NCBI GenBank assembly: GCA_963709185.1
Contig: CAVPVQ010000028.1
Span: forward strand, 599,278-663,277
DNA length: 64,000 bases
Source of the DNA: Roseiarcus sp963709185
GTDB lineage: Bacteria; Pseudomonadota; Alphaproteobacteria; Rhizobiales; Beijerinckiaceae
Reading direction: 5' to 3'
In this document: one piece after another, positions 20,636 to 29,402 of the stretch
Layout of the letters: each line of letters starts with the position of its first letter
Position numbering within the stretch: position 1 is the stretch's first letter
Program-made: the position numbers and the translations under genes
The notes under the pieces: generated by a model
Seen by the model: the letters and a program-made list of their open reading frames with translations, nothing else
What the model was told of the DNA's origin: nothing
The model's database searches: none

Positions 20636-22117
20636 ATGCGCAATCTTGTTCGCGTCCTCGCTGCGGCGAGCGTGGCGTTTCTGGCGAGCGGCGCGCTCGC
20701 CGCGCCAAAAGACAGTGTGACCATCGGAATGGTTCTCGAGCCGCCGGGACTCGATCCCACGACGGGCGCGGCCGCCGCCATCGGCGAGATCACGCACTAC
20801 AATATTTTCGAAGGCCTCACCAAGATCAATGGCGACTTCTCGGTCACGCCTTTGCTCGCCGAAAGCTGGAGCCTTTCTCCGGATCTGAAGACGCTGACCT
20901 TCAAGCTGCGCAAGGATGTCCATTTCCAGGACGGGGAGCTCTTCACCTCCAAGGACGTCAAGTTTTCTTTCGAACGCGCGGCGGCCAAAGATTCGACGAA
21001 CAAGGAAAAGGCGTTCTTCGCCTCGATCGAATCGATCGACGATTCCGACCCCGGCAGCGTGTCGCTCAAGTTCAAGCAGCCGAGCTTCGACGCGCTGTTT
21101 CACCTGGGCATGAACACCGCGGTCATCGTTGACGAAAAGAGCGAGGCGGCCAACGCGACCAATCCTGTCGGCACCGGACCCTACAAATTCGCCAATTGGA
21201 CCAAGGGTTCGTCGGTCACACTGGAGAAGTGGGACGGGTTTCGCGATGCCGCCAAGATAGCCATCAAGAAAGCGACGTTCCGCATCATCAACGATCCCTC
21301 GGCGCAGGTCGCCGCCTTGCTGGCCGGCGATCTTGACGCGTTCCCCCGTTTTCAGGCCCTGGACAGCGTCGCGCAATTCCAGAGCGATCCCCGTTTCAAG
21401 GTCACGACCGGCGGCACCGAGGGCAAGACGATCCTCGCGATGAACAACAAGAGGAAGCCGCTCGACGATGTGCGGGTTCGCCGCGCGATCGCTTACGCCA
21501 TTGACCGCAAGGCGGTTATCGATGGCGCGCAGAATGGCTATGGCACGCCGATCGGCAGCCATCTGACCCCGACCGACCCCGGCTATGTCGACCTGACCGG
21601 CGAATATCCGCATGATCCGGCCAAATCCAAGGCGCTGCTCAAGGAGGCCGGGGTGACGACGCCGCTTCAGCTTTCGCTGATTCTCCCGCCGCCGACCTAT
21701 GCGCGCAAGGGCGGGGAGATTATCGCCGCGGAGTTGGCGGAAGTTGGCATCGAAGCGAAGATCGAGAACGTCGAATGGGCGCAATGGCTGTCTGGCGTCT
21801 ATACCGGCAAGAACTACGATCTGACGATCATCAGCCATGTCGAGCCGCTCGACATTGGCATCTACGCCAATCCGAACTACTATTTCCAGTACGACAATCA
21901 GGACTTCCGCGATATCATCGCCAAGCTCTCCGCCGCCCCTGATCTCGACACGTACAAAAAGTACATGGGCGAGGCGCAGCGCAAGCTGGCTGACGATTGC
22001 GTCAACGCATTCCTGTTCCAGTTGCCGCAAGTCACCATCGCCGACGTGAATCTGAACGGTCTGTGGAAAGACTCTCCCATCTTCGCCAACGACCTTTCGG
22101 CGATGTCCTGGAAATAG
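20636..22117 (+). CDS. ABC transporter substrate-binding protein, SBP_bac_5 family
   Basis: A 493-residue periplasmic solute-binding protein. A signal peptide (about residues 1-22, ending ALAA) precedes a family 5 extracellular binding domain; characteristic parts are EPPGLDPTTGA, the YNIFEGL segment, NPVGTGPYKF and VRRAIAYAIDRKAVIDGA. Such proteins deliver peptides, opines or nickel to Dpp-type permeases. It is the natural partner of the importer at 16028-19764, but it has its own transcription unit after the terminator at 20463. A GGAG site lies just before ATG 20636. Confidence 0.92.
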   Translation: MRNLVRVLAAASVAFLASGALAAPKDSVTIGMVLEPPGLDPTTGAAAAIGEITHYNIFEGLTKINGDFSVTPLLAESWSLSPDLKTLTFKLRKDVHFQDGELFTSKDVKFSFERAAAKDSTNKEKAFFASIESIDDSDPGSVSLKFKQPSFDALFHLGMNTAVIVDEKSEAANATNPVGTGPYKFANWTKGSSVTLEKWDGFRDAAKIAIKKATFRIINDPSAQVAALLAGDLDAFPRFQALDSVAQFQSDPRFKVTTGGTEGKTILAMNNKRKPLDDVRVRRAIAYAIDRKAVIDGAQNGYGTPIGSHLTPTDPGYVDLTGEYPHDPAKSKALLKEAGVTTPLQLSLILPPPTYARKGGEIIAAELAEVGIEAKIENVEWAQWLSGVYTGKNYDLTIISHVEPLDIGIYANPNYYFQYDNQDFRDIIAKLSAAPDLDTYKKYMGEAQRKLADDCVNAFLFQLPQVTIADVNLNGLWKDSPIFANDLSAMSWK

Positions 22118-22214
22118 CCAATTCCGCCAGGGCGACGAGCGGCGCATTTGCGCTTTTCGTCGCCAGGATGCTGCAATCGCCGCGAAGCCCGGCTTCGCGC
22201 AATCGCTGGAAGTC

Positions 22215-23621
22215 ATGCGACCGCACCAACTGTCCGCTACCGAGCTTTTGCTCGCCTACGGCGCCCGTGAGTTGTCGCCGCTTGACGTCATGAAGGACGT
22301 GCTCGAACGCGTGTCGGCCTTCGAGCCGTATATTCACGCCACCTATCTCTTGAATCCCGAACGCGCTCTGAAGGAGGCGCGGGCTTCGGAGGGCCGCTGG
22401 ATGCGCTCGGCGCCGCTCGGCGCGCTCGACGGCGTGCCGGCCACCATCAAGGACAATATCGCCACCCGGGGCGAGCCGGTCCCGCTGGGCACGGCCGCCA
22501 GCGATCTGAGCCCCGCCGCGCAGGATGCGCCGCCTTCGGCCAGAATGCGTGAAGCCGGCGCGATCCTGTTCGCCAAAACAACCATGCCCGACTACGGCAT
22601 GCTGTCTTCGGGCCTTTCGAGCTTTCATCCGCTGGCCCGCAACCCGTGGGACCTCAGCCGCAATCCGGGCGGCTCGTCGGCGGGGGCGGGCGCGGCGGCC
22701 GCGGCGGGATACGGGCCGTTGCATGTCGGCACCGACATCGGCGGCTCCGTCCGATTGCCCGCCGGCTGGTGCGGGATTTTCGCGTTGAAGCCGAGCGGCG
22801 GTCGTGTGCCGATCGATCCGCCCTACATCGGCCGGGTCGCGGGGCCGATGACGCGCAGCGTCGATGACGCGGCGCTGCTGATGGCGATGCTCGCACGACC
22901 CGACGCCCGCGACTTCACCAGCCTGCCGGCGCAAGGCCTCGATTGGCGGGTCGAGCCCGCCCGTCTGAAAGGATTGCGCATCGGTCTTCTGCTGGACGCC
23001 GGCTGCGGAGTTCCGCCCACTCCGGAAGTGCGCGGCGCGGTCGAGGCGGCGGCGCGCGATTTTGCGCTCGCCGGCGCCGTGGTCGAACCGCTCGCGCCGT
23101 TCCTGACGCAGGAGGCGCTCGACGGGCTTGATCAATTCTGGCGCTTCCGCTCGTTGATGGATATTCGCCGGCTGGCGCCGGAGCGAAGAGAAAAAGTCCT
23201 CCCGTTCATCCGGACATGGACCGAATCGGCCTCCGGTCTGTCCGCCGAGCAATTCTTTCACGGCTTCAATCAAATCGCAGCGATGGCCAGGACCGCGACA
23301 GCGGCCACGCTTCCATTCGATTTCGTGTTGTCGCCCACCGCGCCGATGACCGCCTACGCGGCCGAATGGCCCTCGCCGAGCAACGATCCGCTCAATCCCT
23401 TTCCGCACATCGGCTTCACCGTCGCTTTCAACATGTCGGAGCAGCCGGCGGCCTCGATCAACTGCGGTTATGACGCGCAGGGGTTGCCGATCGGCCTGCA
23501 GATCATCGGCCGGCGATTCGACGATTTGGGGGTTCTGGCGGTCTCGCGGGCTTTTGAGGAGATGCGCCGGGGGAACGCCCGTCCGTGGCCGGAGCCTCCG
23601 CCGCGCGGGCCGGGCTCGTAA
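22215..23621 (+). CDS. Amidase (amidase signature family)
   Basis: A 468-residue amidase-signature enzyme. The Ser-cisSer-Lys triad is visible as Lys79 (PATIKDN), the GGSSAGAGAA serines at 154-155 and the nucleophile Ser178 in DIGGSVRLPA. The family hydrolyses carboxamides, ureides or peptide amides; the substrate is not evident. About 100 bp after the binding protein gene and in the same direction, it may process what the transporter brings in. GatA of tRNA amidation is an alternative reading but gatB and gatC are absent nearby and the C-terminus is of the general amidase type. Confidence 0.88.
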   Translation: MRPHQLSATELLLAYGARELSPLDVMKDVLERVSAFEPYIHATYLLNPERALKEARASEGRWMRSAPLGALDGVPATIKDNIATRGEPVPLGTAASDLSPAAQDAPPSARMREAGAILFAKTTMPDYGMLSSGLSSFHPLARNPWDLSRNPGGSSAGAGAAAAAGYGPLHVGTDIGGSVRLPAGWCGIFALKPSGGRVPIDPPYIGRVAGPMTRSVDDAALLMAMLARPDARDFTSLPAQGLDWRVEPARLKGLRIGLLLDAGCGVPPTPEVRGAVEAAARDFALAGAVVEPLAPFLTQEALDGLDQFWRFRSLMDIRRLAPERREKVLPFIRTWTESASGLSAEQFFHGFNQIAAMARTATAATLPFDFVLSPTAPMTAYAAEWPSPSNDPLNPFPHIGFTVAFNMSEQPAASINCGYDAQGLPIGLQIIGRRFDDLGVLAVSRAFEEMRRGNARPWPEPPPRGPGS

Positions 23622-23706
23622 AGATTTAACCGACTTCGCGCAGGATGCGGCGGAATTCTGTCTCGTTCCGCGCGGCTGCCCCTTGGCCAGTTCTTCTCTG
23701 CGTCGC

Positions 23707-25767
23707 ATGGCGATCCTGGCGGCGGCCGTTGGTCTGGGCCTGAGCGCCTGGCTCGTCATGCGGGTTGTCGCGCCGGCCGCCGAGCCTCTCGTCATCGGCA
23801 TTGTGGCGTTCGCGCCTCTGGCGTGCGGCGGCGCGCTGGCGTTTTCGCTCGACGAGAAAGGCGTTCGGGAATTCGTCTGGATAAGCGTCGGTTGCGCGAT
23901 CGCTGCGTTGGCCGCCAGCGCTCTCAGCCGGGACGCCGAGCAAATCGCGCTGCTGGCCGGGTTCGGCTCACTCGGCCTCGCGCTTGTCGGCGGCTATCGA
24001 CTGGCCAAGGCGGCGCGCTGGCGTTCGATGTTGCGGGCGCCGGGAAACTGGGCGGTGTTTTTGATCCTGATCGCCCTTCTCGCGCTCTATTGCGTCTACT
24101 ACGTCACGACTTCGCAGGATCTGATGTTCGGCGACTTCATGTACCGCCGGGTGGAGGCGATCATCGTCGCCTCGTTCCTCGATAAGGGACAGTTCGCCGT
24201 CCTCGCGAGGCTGTTCGTCAATTCGATGAAGGATGAATATTCTCTGTTGCCGGTTCTGGCCCCCGGCGCCGTGCTCGCGGCGACCTCGCCCTCGTCGCGG
24301 GCCTGGTATCAGGGCGCGGTCATCGTTCTCTACGCCGCGCCCGCGTTCCTCGCGCTGGGCGTCATCGCGCGCGATCTTGCGCGGCGCGTAACGCGGCGAC
24401 GGGCAGCCGCCCTCGATCGGCCGACGTTTTTCGCGTTAGCGGCGTTGGCCGCCTTCGCCGCCTATCCCACGGGGTTGGCGGTCGTCGCGCGCGGCATGCC
24501 CGACATCGGTGGCCTGGTTCTGGTGGTCGCCGTGCTGCGTCTGGCCGATCGGCTGGCGCGGCTCCTCGCCCTGCCCGCCGGGCACGACGCGCGCATCGGC
24601 CGTCTCGCGCGCCGCGTCACGTTCGCGCTCGCGCTTTGCCTGTTCGGGATGTTTTTGTTTCGCCGCTGGTACGCCTTCGCGGCCGTTGGCGTCGTGGCTA
24701 TGCTCGCGCTGGAATTGGCGCTCCTCGCGTCTCGCCGACGCGCCAGGTTTCGCTGGCGAGACGCGGCAAGCGCCGCGGCGCTTGGCGGGCTCGTCCTTCT
24801 GGCGCTCGGCGCGCCGATCCTGATCGACTGGCTGCCCAATCTCGGCGCCCACGACTACGTGACGATCTATGCGGCGTATCGAAAGGAGCCTTCGGTCGTG
24901 GTCGCGGAACTGTTCGACTGGTACGGCGCCGGGCTTCTTTGCGCCGCAATCTGTTGCATGATTTTCCTTGCGCTTCGGTCAACCGACGGGCGTTTGCTGC
25001 GCTTGACCTGCGGCTCGACGCTGATCGCCGCGCTGCTGTTCCTGCGCGTCCAGTCGCCGGCGATTCACCACGCCTATCTGCTGACGCCGGCGTTCGCCGC
25101 GACGATCGGGGCGGTCATTCTTGTATTGTTCGAGCGTTCGAGGATCGCCGCCCTGGTCGCAGTCGCCGGGCTCGCCGCCTTCACCTTGACGCCGGCGGTG
25201 AGCTCCTGGGCGCCGCGTGGTATCGCGCCGACCGCTGGGCAGCCGCCCGCGCCGCGCGCCGACCTTGCGGAACTCGCGCGGTTGAAGGCGTGGATCGACG
25301 CCAGAGCAACGCCGGATCACCGCTATTGCGTGCTCGCTTCGAGCTACACGATCAACGACGCGATGGTCGACGAACTCTGGCAGTTGGATCCCAGGGGCTT
25401 GCCGGCGATCCACGAGGCGTCGCGAAGCAGTGTGGGAATGGCGCATGTCGATACACGCGACGGGCCGCCGGTCGACAAACTGAAGGATTGCGCCATCATG
25501 TTGGTCGGCGACCCCGTACAGACCCATCTGGTGGTCGCCTACCAGCAGACCATCGTGGTCCCGGCGAGCGAAATGCTCGCGGGCGAGGGGATCGGCGCCA
25601 ACTATCGCCGCACCGGCGAGTCCTTCGACCTCGAAAAGGGCGTGAAACTCGTGGTCTTCGATCGCGTCCGTCCGCTTGATGACGCCGACATCGCGGCGCT
25701 TCAGGGGCGCTGGCGGGCGGCGCGCGCCGACAGTGCCGCCGCTTTGCGCGGCGCGAGTTCGAATTGA
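23707..25767 (+). CDS. Large polytopic membrane protein, possibly glycosyltransferase-like
   Basis: About 686 residues with some 12-13 hydrophobic segments through residue 500 and a soluble C-terminal domain of about 180 residues (ARLKAWIDARATPDHRYCVL and onward). The overall layout, with an early luminal loop containing acidic and arginine residues (LMFGDFMYRRVEA), recalls PMT/ArnT/GT39-like membrane glycosyltransferases, but no decisive motif is visible. ATG 23707 was chosen because upstream codons overlap the amidase; a TTG seven codons earlier (SSLRRM) is equally possible. The partner sugar donor is unknown. Confidence 0.6.
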   Translation: MAILAAAVGLGLSAWLVMRVVAPAAEPLVIGIVAFAPLACGGALAFSLDEKGVREFVWISVGCAIAALAASALSRDAEQIALLAGFGSLGLALVGGYRLAKAARWRSMLRAPGNWAVFLILIALLALYCVYYVTTSQDLMFGDFMYRRVEAIIVASFLDKGQFAVLARLFVNSMKDEYSLLPVLAPGAVLAATSPSSRAWYQGAVIVLYAAPAFLALGVIARDLARRVTRRRAAALDRPTFFALAALAAFAAYPTGLAVVARGMPDIGGLVLVVAVLRLADRLARLLALPAGHDARIGRLARRVTFALALCLFGMFLFRRWYAFAAVGVVAMLALELALLASRRRARFRWRDAASAAALGGLVLLALGAPILIDWLPNLGAHDYVTIYAAYRKEPSVVVAELFDWYGAGLLCAAICCMIFLALRSTDGRLLRLTCGSTLIAALLFLRVQSPAIHHAYLLTPAFAATIGAVILVLFERSRIAALVAVAGLAAFTLTPAVSSWAPRGIAPTAGQPPAPRADLAELARLKAWIDARATPDHRYCVLASSYTINDAMVDELWQLDPRGLPAIHEASRSSVGMAHVDTRDGPPVDKLKDCAIMLVGDPVQTHLVVAYQQTIVVPASEMLAGEGIGANYRRTGESFDLEKGVKLVVFDRVRPLDDADIAALQGRWRAARADSAAALRGASSN

Positions 25768-25806
25768 AGCCGGCTGTGCGCCCGTTTCGGCCCGGCCCGG
25801 GAACTG

Positions 25807-26313
25807 TCAGTCAGCCCGCCGCGACCGGTCGAGACCCAGCAGGTAGTCGAGCGCGATCTTTCCAGGTCCGAAGGTCATGATCGCCAGCGCCATGGCTGCC
25901 CAGGGCAAATGGAAATTGGCCCAGCCGTCGGGAACGGTAAGCTGAATGATCGCGGTCATCCCAAGCAACCCGAGCGCGGCGTAGCGGGCGCCGAAGCCCA
26001 GAACGAGCATGACCGGGAACGTGACTTCCGCCACGCCCGACAATGTCGCCATGAGCTCTGGCGCCGGATAGGGGATTTCCGCCCCGAAAATATGCAGCTT
26101 GAATTCTTCGGCGAACAGGGTCTTCGCGCCGAAGGACAGATTCAGAAAGCCGTCCCATTTGGTCAGGCCCGAAAACCAGAACGGCACGGCCAGCGCGAAT
26201 CTCAAAGCAAGCATCGTCAGCGATAGCGGAACGCTCCCGAAGGCGGTCTCGGTAAATCGCGCAATGATGTTCGGCGAGCCGCCTCGCGTGGCGACATTCT
26301 GGCTGATGGTCAT
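25807..26313 (-). CDS. DoxX family membrane protein
   Basis: A 168-residue DoxX-type protein with four membrane segments; RFALAVPFWFSGLTKWDG is the characteristic first helix. ATG 26313 follows GAGGGGAATGTC, a strong ribosome site, so the upstream start at 26334 was rejected. It is the last gene of the MNIO-DUF2063-DoxX unit. DoxX proteins regularly close the operons now called bufferin loci, where they are thought to serve a redox role in the membrane (family knowledge). Confidence 0.88.
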   Translation of the reverse strand: MTISQNVATRGGSPNIIARFTETAFGSVPLSLTMLALRFALAVPFWFSGLTKWDGFLNLSFGAKTLFAEEFKLHIFGAEIPYPAPELMATLSGVAEVTFPVMLVLGFGARYAALGLLGMTAIIQLTVPDGWANFHLPWAAMALAIMTFGPGKIALDYLLGLDRSRRAD

Positions 26314-26323
26314 GACATTCCCC

Positions 26324-27097
26324 TCAAAAACCAAGACGCGAGATCGCCCCGGCTTCGATCAAGCCGACCAGGTGCTCGCCTGGGTCAAAATCACCGACCG
26401 GCGCGGCCGAATGCGCCTCGCTCAGCGTCGCGCCGTCCTGCAGCGCCCGGCCGAACGCATAGCCGCCGGGCGGCAAAATGCGCAGCAGAACGTCGGCGCC
26501 CGGCCGCGTGATGAGTGTTTGTTCGCCGCGCCAATGTCGCGGCGGCGCGAATTCGCCCGCGCCTTGATGCCCGGCCCAGATCGAGGCGGCCGGGTGGTCG
26601 GAATGGAGCAGCCTCGCCGCGGGATGGAACGTAAGTTTGAGATTGGCGAGCGCGGCGGGCTCCACAGCGGCCAGCGCCGCGAGCTCCAACGGTTCATCCT
26701 CTGACGAATGATACGCCTCCACCCAGGCGTCTTCGATTCGCGCCACATCGGGGAGATAGGCGAGGTCGCGCGCCGGCTCGAAGCGCGCGACGAAGTCCGG
26801 GAACGCGGTCCCATAGTGCAAAATCACCGGCGATTCCGGCTTGTTGCACGCGACGAAGTTGCGCGCCATGGCGCGAAAAAACTCTTCGCCGACGATCCGC
26901 CGGGTCACCGGATAGCGCGCCTCGATCGCCCCGATCAGCGATACCGCGATGTTGTTGCGATAGATCGAGAAGCGCCGTGCGTCCGGAGCTCCCTCGCGCC
27001 CTATTGTCTGGGCGGGCGGCGCCTGCGTCGGATCGTTCAACGCGCTGGCGAACGCCTCGATCGTGCGGCTAAACGGCATGGCGGCGAGGGCTTTCAC
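26324..27097 (-). CDS. DUF2063 (HvfC/BufC-type) partner protein of MNIO enzyme
   Basis: A 257-residue protein with the DUF2063 N-terminal domain (RRFSIYRNNIAVSLIGAIEARYPVTRRIVGEEFFRAMARNF read in pieces) and a second helical-beta region. This family partners DUF692 enzymes and binds the precursor peptide for modification. Its start overlaps the MNIO gene by 29 bp (11 bp if the internal ATG at 27079 is used), which argues for translational coupling. The stop is 10 bp before the DoxX start. Confidence 0.88.
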   Translation of the reverse strand: MKALAAMPFSRTIEAFASALNDPTQAPPAQTIGREGAPDARRFSIYRNNIAVSLIGAIEARYPVTRRIVGEEFFRAMARNFVACNKPESPVILHYGTAFPDFVARFEPARDLAYLPDVARIEDAWVEAYHSSEDEPLELAALAAVEPAALANLKLTFHPAARLLHSDHPAASIWAGHQGAGEFAPPRHWRGEQTLITRPGADVLLRILPPGGYAFGRALQDGATLSEAHSAAPVGDFDPGEHLVGLIEAGAISRLGF

Positions 27098-27971
27098 GGC
27101 GCTTTGAGGCGGCTCTGACCATCGCTGCGTCGGCGCGGCGCGCCTCGTCGTAGAGCACCGACCATTGCGGCACGTCGTTGTCCCATTCGACCAGCGTCGG
27201 CGCCGGCCCGCGCCTGGCGATCACCTCGCTATAGAGGTCCCAAACATGATCGCGCACCGGGGAGTCATGCGCATCGATCAGTACGCGATGGCCGGCGTCG
27301 TCCTCAGCCTCGGCAAAACCGGCAAGATGGATCTCGCCGACTTCATCGAGCGGAAACGCGTCGAGATAGGCGCGCGCATCGAAGCCGTGATTGGTGGCGG
27401 AAACCAGCACGTTGCTCACGTCGAGAAGGAGTCCGCATCCGGTGCGCCTGGCGATCTCTCCGATGAAATCGGTCTCGGCGATCGTGCTCTCCCTGAAAAT
27501 GACATAGGTCGAAGGGTTTTCGAGCAGCATCGACCGACCTAGCGCCTCTTGGACCTGATCGACATGCGCGCAGACAGCGGCCAGCGTCTGCGGCGTATAG
27601 GGGAGCGGCAAGAGGTCGTTCAGGTAGCCGGCGTCATGGCTGGACCAGGCCAGATGCTCCGACACAAGACCCGGCTGATAGCGCCTGGCGAGCGCGGCGA
27701 GGCGACCAAGATGCTCGCGATCGAGCGGCTTCGGCGACCCGATCGACAGCCCGACGCCATGCAGCGAAAGCGGATAGAGAGCGCGGATCGCTTCAAGGCG
27801 GCGATGGGGCGGCCCGCCGGCGCCCATATAGTTCTCGGCGTGGACTTCGAAGAACCCCAACGCCGGCCGGTCGCGAAGGATTTCATCGATGTGCTCCGGC
27901 TTCAGGCCAACCCCACTGCGGTTGGGCAGCGCTGAAGCAACGCGTGGCGAGGGAGGGGGAGTCTCGGACAT
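27069..27971 (-). CDS. DUF692 / MNIO family multinuclear iron oxidase
   Basis: A 300-residue TIM-barrel protein of the DUF692 family, whose studied members (MbnB, TglH, BufB) are multinuclear non-heme iron oxidases that modify cysteines of ribosomal peptides. Conserved metal-ligand candidates are present: FFEVHAENYMG, LSLHGVGLSIGS, LVSEHLAWS, LLENPSTY, LLLDVSNVLVSATNHG, DAHDSPV and LVEWDND. It is the first gene after a SigF-type promoter, with a leader of only about 40 bases, so no precursor peptide gene fits between promoter and enzyme. This is unusual for the family. Confidence 0.92.
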   Translation of the reverse strand: MSETPPPSPRVASALPNRSGVGLKPEHIDEILRDRPALGFFEVHAENYMGAGGPPHRRLEAIRALYPLSLHGVGLSIGSPKPLDREHLGRLAALARRYQPGLVSEHLAWSSHDAGYLNDLLPLPYTPQTLAAVCAHVDQVQEALGRSMLLENPSTYVIFRESTIAETDFIGEIARRTGCGLLLDVSNVLVSATNHGFDARAYLDAFPLDEVGEIHLAGFAEAEDDAGHRVLIDAHDSPVRDHVWDLYSEVIARRGPAPTLVEWDNDVPQWSVLYDEARRADAAMVRAASKRRESPRRHAV

Positions 27972-28014
27972 TCAATGGCCTTCCCGGATCATGCATTGCA
28001 CGGCACGGGATGAC

Positions 28015-28041
28015 TTCGCGGCTTTGCGTCGCCGTGTTACA
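28015..28041 (-). promoter_or_regulatory. SigF-type promoter for the MNIO operon
   Basis: On the minus strand TGTAAC (complement of 28036-28041) is followed after 17 bases by CGAA (complement of 28015-28018), matching the ECF16/SigF pattern known from Caulobacter (GTAAC, about 16 bases, CGAA). The expected start site is near 28008, about 37 bases before the MNIO ATG. Confidence 0.7.
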
Positions 28042-28105
28042 CCACGCCGGCAAATAAGTCGGCCCTTCGGCGGTCGCGGGATAGCCAACAATGTTTTCTC
28101 TGCCA

Positions 28106-28131
28106 TGTAACGTTCGTCGCCGTCGCGCGAA
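28106..28131 (+). promoter_or_regulatory. SigF-type promoter in front of sigF
   Basis: TGTAAC at 28106-28111 and CGAA at 28128-28131 with a 16-base spacer match the same pattern, so the sigma factor is probably autoregulated. The -10 ends only 6 bases before the annotated ATG, which implies a leaderless transcript or a start further in. Confidence 0.7.
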
Positions 28132-28137
28132 TGACGA

Positions 28138-28707
28138 ATGAGCGGCGCTGTGAGCGGCGGCCAAAGCGATGAAATATGGGCCGGAATGATGCGCGCGGCC
28201 ATCGCCGGCGACGAGGTGGTCTATCGCCGGCTGCTCGAGGAGATCGCGCGCTCTGTCCGGGTCATGGCTCGCGGCGCGTTCTCCCGGGCGCGTGCGGGCG
28301 ACGCGGATGTCGAGGATGTCGTGCAGGAGACTTTGCTGGCGATTCACCTGAAGCGCGACACCTGGGATGGCGGCCTTGCGCTCGGCCCCTGGGTCGGCGC
28401 GATCGCGCGTCACAAGATCATCGACGCCATGCGTCGCCGCGGGGCGCGTCGATTTTCGCCGATCGAGGACTTCGAGACGGTTCTGGCCGCCCCGGAAGCC
28501 GAGGATCCGCACGCGCGCAGCGATGCGGAGCGCCTGATCTTGCAGCTCGCGCCGCGCCAGCGCGACATCGTGCGGTCGATCTCGCTCGAAGGGCAGTCGA
28601 TCGCGGCGACCGCCACGCGCCTGTCGATGAGCGAGGGGGCGGTTCGCGTCGCCTTGCATCGATCGCTCAAGCTGCTGGCCGCCGCATGGCGGAGCGCGTC
28701 GCGATGA
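28138..28707 (+). CDS. sigF: ECF RNA polymerase sigma factor, SigF/ECF16-like
   Basis: A 189-residue ECF sigma factor: region 2 spans about residues 40-105 (DVEDVVQETLLAIHLKRDTW, WVGAIARHKIIDAMRRRG) and region 4 about 130-185 (LAPRQRDIVRSISLEGQSIA, MSEGAVRVALHRSLKLLAA). Pairing with a DUF1109/NrsF anti-sigma gene and divergence from an MNIO operon place it with Caulobacter SigF (metal and oxidant response). The ATG at 28138 lies at the likely transcription start; an in-frame GTG at 28150 or ATG at 28186 are alternatives. Its stop overlaps the nrsF ATG. Confidence 0.9.
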   Translation: MSGAVSGGQSDEIWAGMMRAAIAGDEVVYRRLLEEIARSVRVMARGAFSRARAGDADVEDVVQETLLAIHLKRDTWDGGLALGPWVGAIARHKIIDAMRRRGARRFSPIEDFETVLAAPEAEDPHARSDAERLILQLAPRQRDIVRSISLEGQSIAATATRLSMSEGAVRVALHRSLKLLAAAWRSASR

Positions 28708-29342
28708 GGACCTCGCAGCTGCTCGATGCGCTTGTTGCGGACCGATCGCGTCAAAGCCTGAGCCTTGGCGCGCGATTTTGCCTGGCGCTTGGCGTAGGGG
28801 CGCTGGTGAGCGCCGGCCTGTTTTTCGCGACAATCGGCCCCCGGCCGGATATTGCGGTCGCCGCGCATACCGTGCGGTTCGACATGAAATTCATGGATAC
28901 CCTGGCGCTTGCGCTGCCTTCGGTGATTTTCGCCTGGCGGCTGTTGCGCCCCGACGCGCGTCCCGGCGCGCTGGCCCTGAGCTTTCTGGCGCCGTTTCTC
29001 TTGCTGGGCGTCGCGGTCGCCATCGAATTGACGGTCGTCCCCTCCGATTTGTGGAGAACCAGGCTGATTGGCAGCAACGCCATCCATTGCCTGACGATCA
29101 TCCCGCTTCTGTCGATCGCGCCGCTCGCCGCTCTGCTGATTGTGATGCGCGGAGGGGCGCCGCAAACCCCATGGATCGCCGGCGCGCTGGCCGGCGCCGC
29201 CGCTGCTGGAATCGCGGCGACGCTCTACGCCTCGAATTGCCCGGACGATTCGCCGCTCTTTGTCGCGAGCTGGTATCCGCTGGCCACCCTGATCGCCGTC
29301 GCGGTCGGCGCCTTGGCGGGCGATCGGCTCTTGCGTTGGTAG
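28704..29342 (+). CDS. nrsF: NrsF-like (DUF1109) transmembrane anti-sigma factor
   Basis: A 212-residue protein with a short cytoplasmic N-terminus (RTSQLLDALVAD, the expected sigma-binding part) and six membrane segments, the DUF1109 architecture. Cys129 and Cys179 are 50 residues apart, the same spacing as the conserved signalling pair reported for Caulobacter NrsF (131 and 181 as I recall), and a third cysteine is at 26. ATG 28704 overlaps the sigF stop (ATGA), typical of coupled sigma/anti-sigma pairs. Loss or oxidation of the cysteines would release SigF, by analogy. Confidence 0.88.
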   Translation: MRTSQLLDALVADRSRQSLSLGARFCLALGVGALVSAGLFFATIGPRPDIAVAAHTVRFDMKFMDTLALALPSVIFAWRLLRPDARPGALALSFLAPFLLLGVAVAIELTVVPSDLWRTRLIGSNAIHCLTIIPLLSIAPLAALLIVMRGGAPQTPWIAGALAGAAAAGIAATLYASNCPDDSPLFVASWYPLATLIAVAVGALAGDRLLRW

Positions 29343-29402
29343 ACGCGAGCGCCACGCCGCCGGGACGTGGCGGATCGGCCGGCCCAAATCGTCGGTTCGG
29401 CC

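Noticed and set aside
27972..28202. Small minus-strand ORF ending just before the MNIO gene, considered as a modified-peptide precursor
   Set aside because: It begins upstream of the SigF promoter, has no signal peptide and only two cysteines in a basic, low-complexity sequence.
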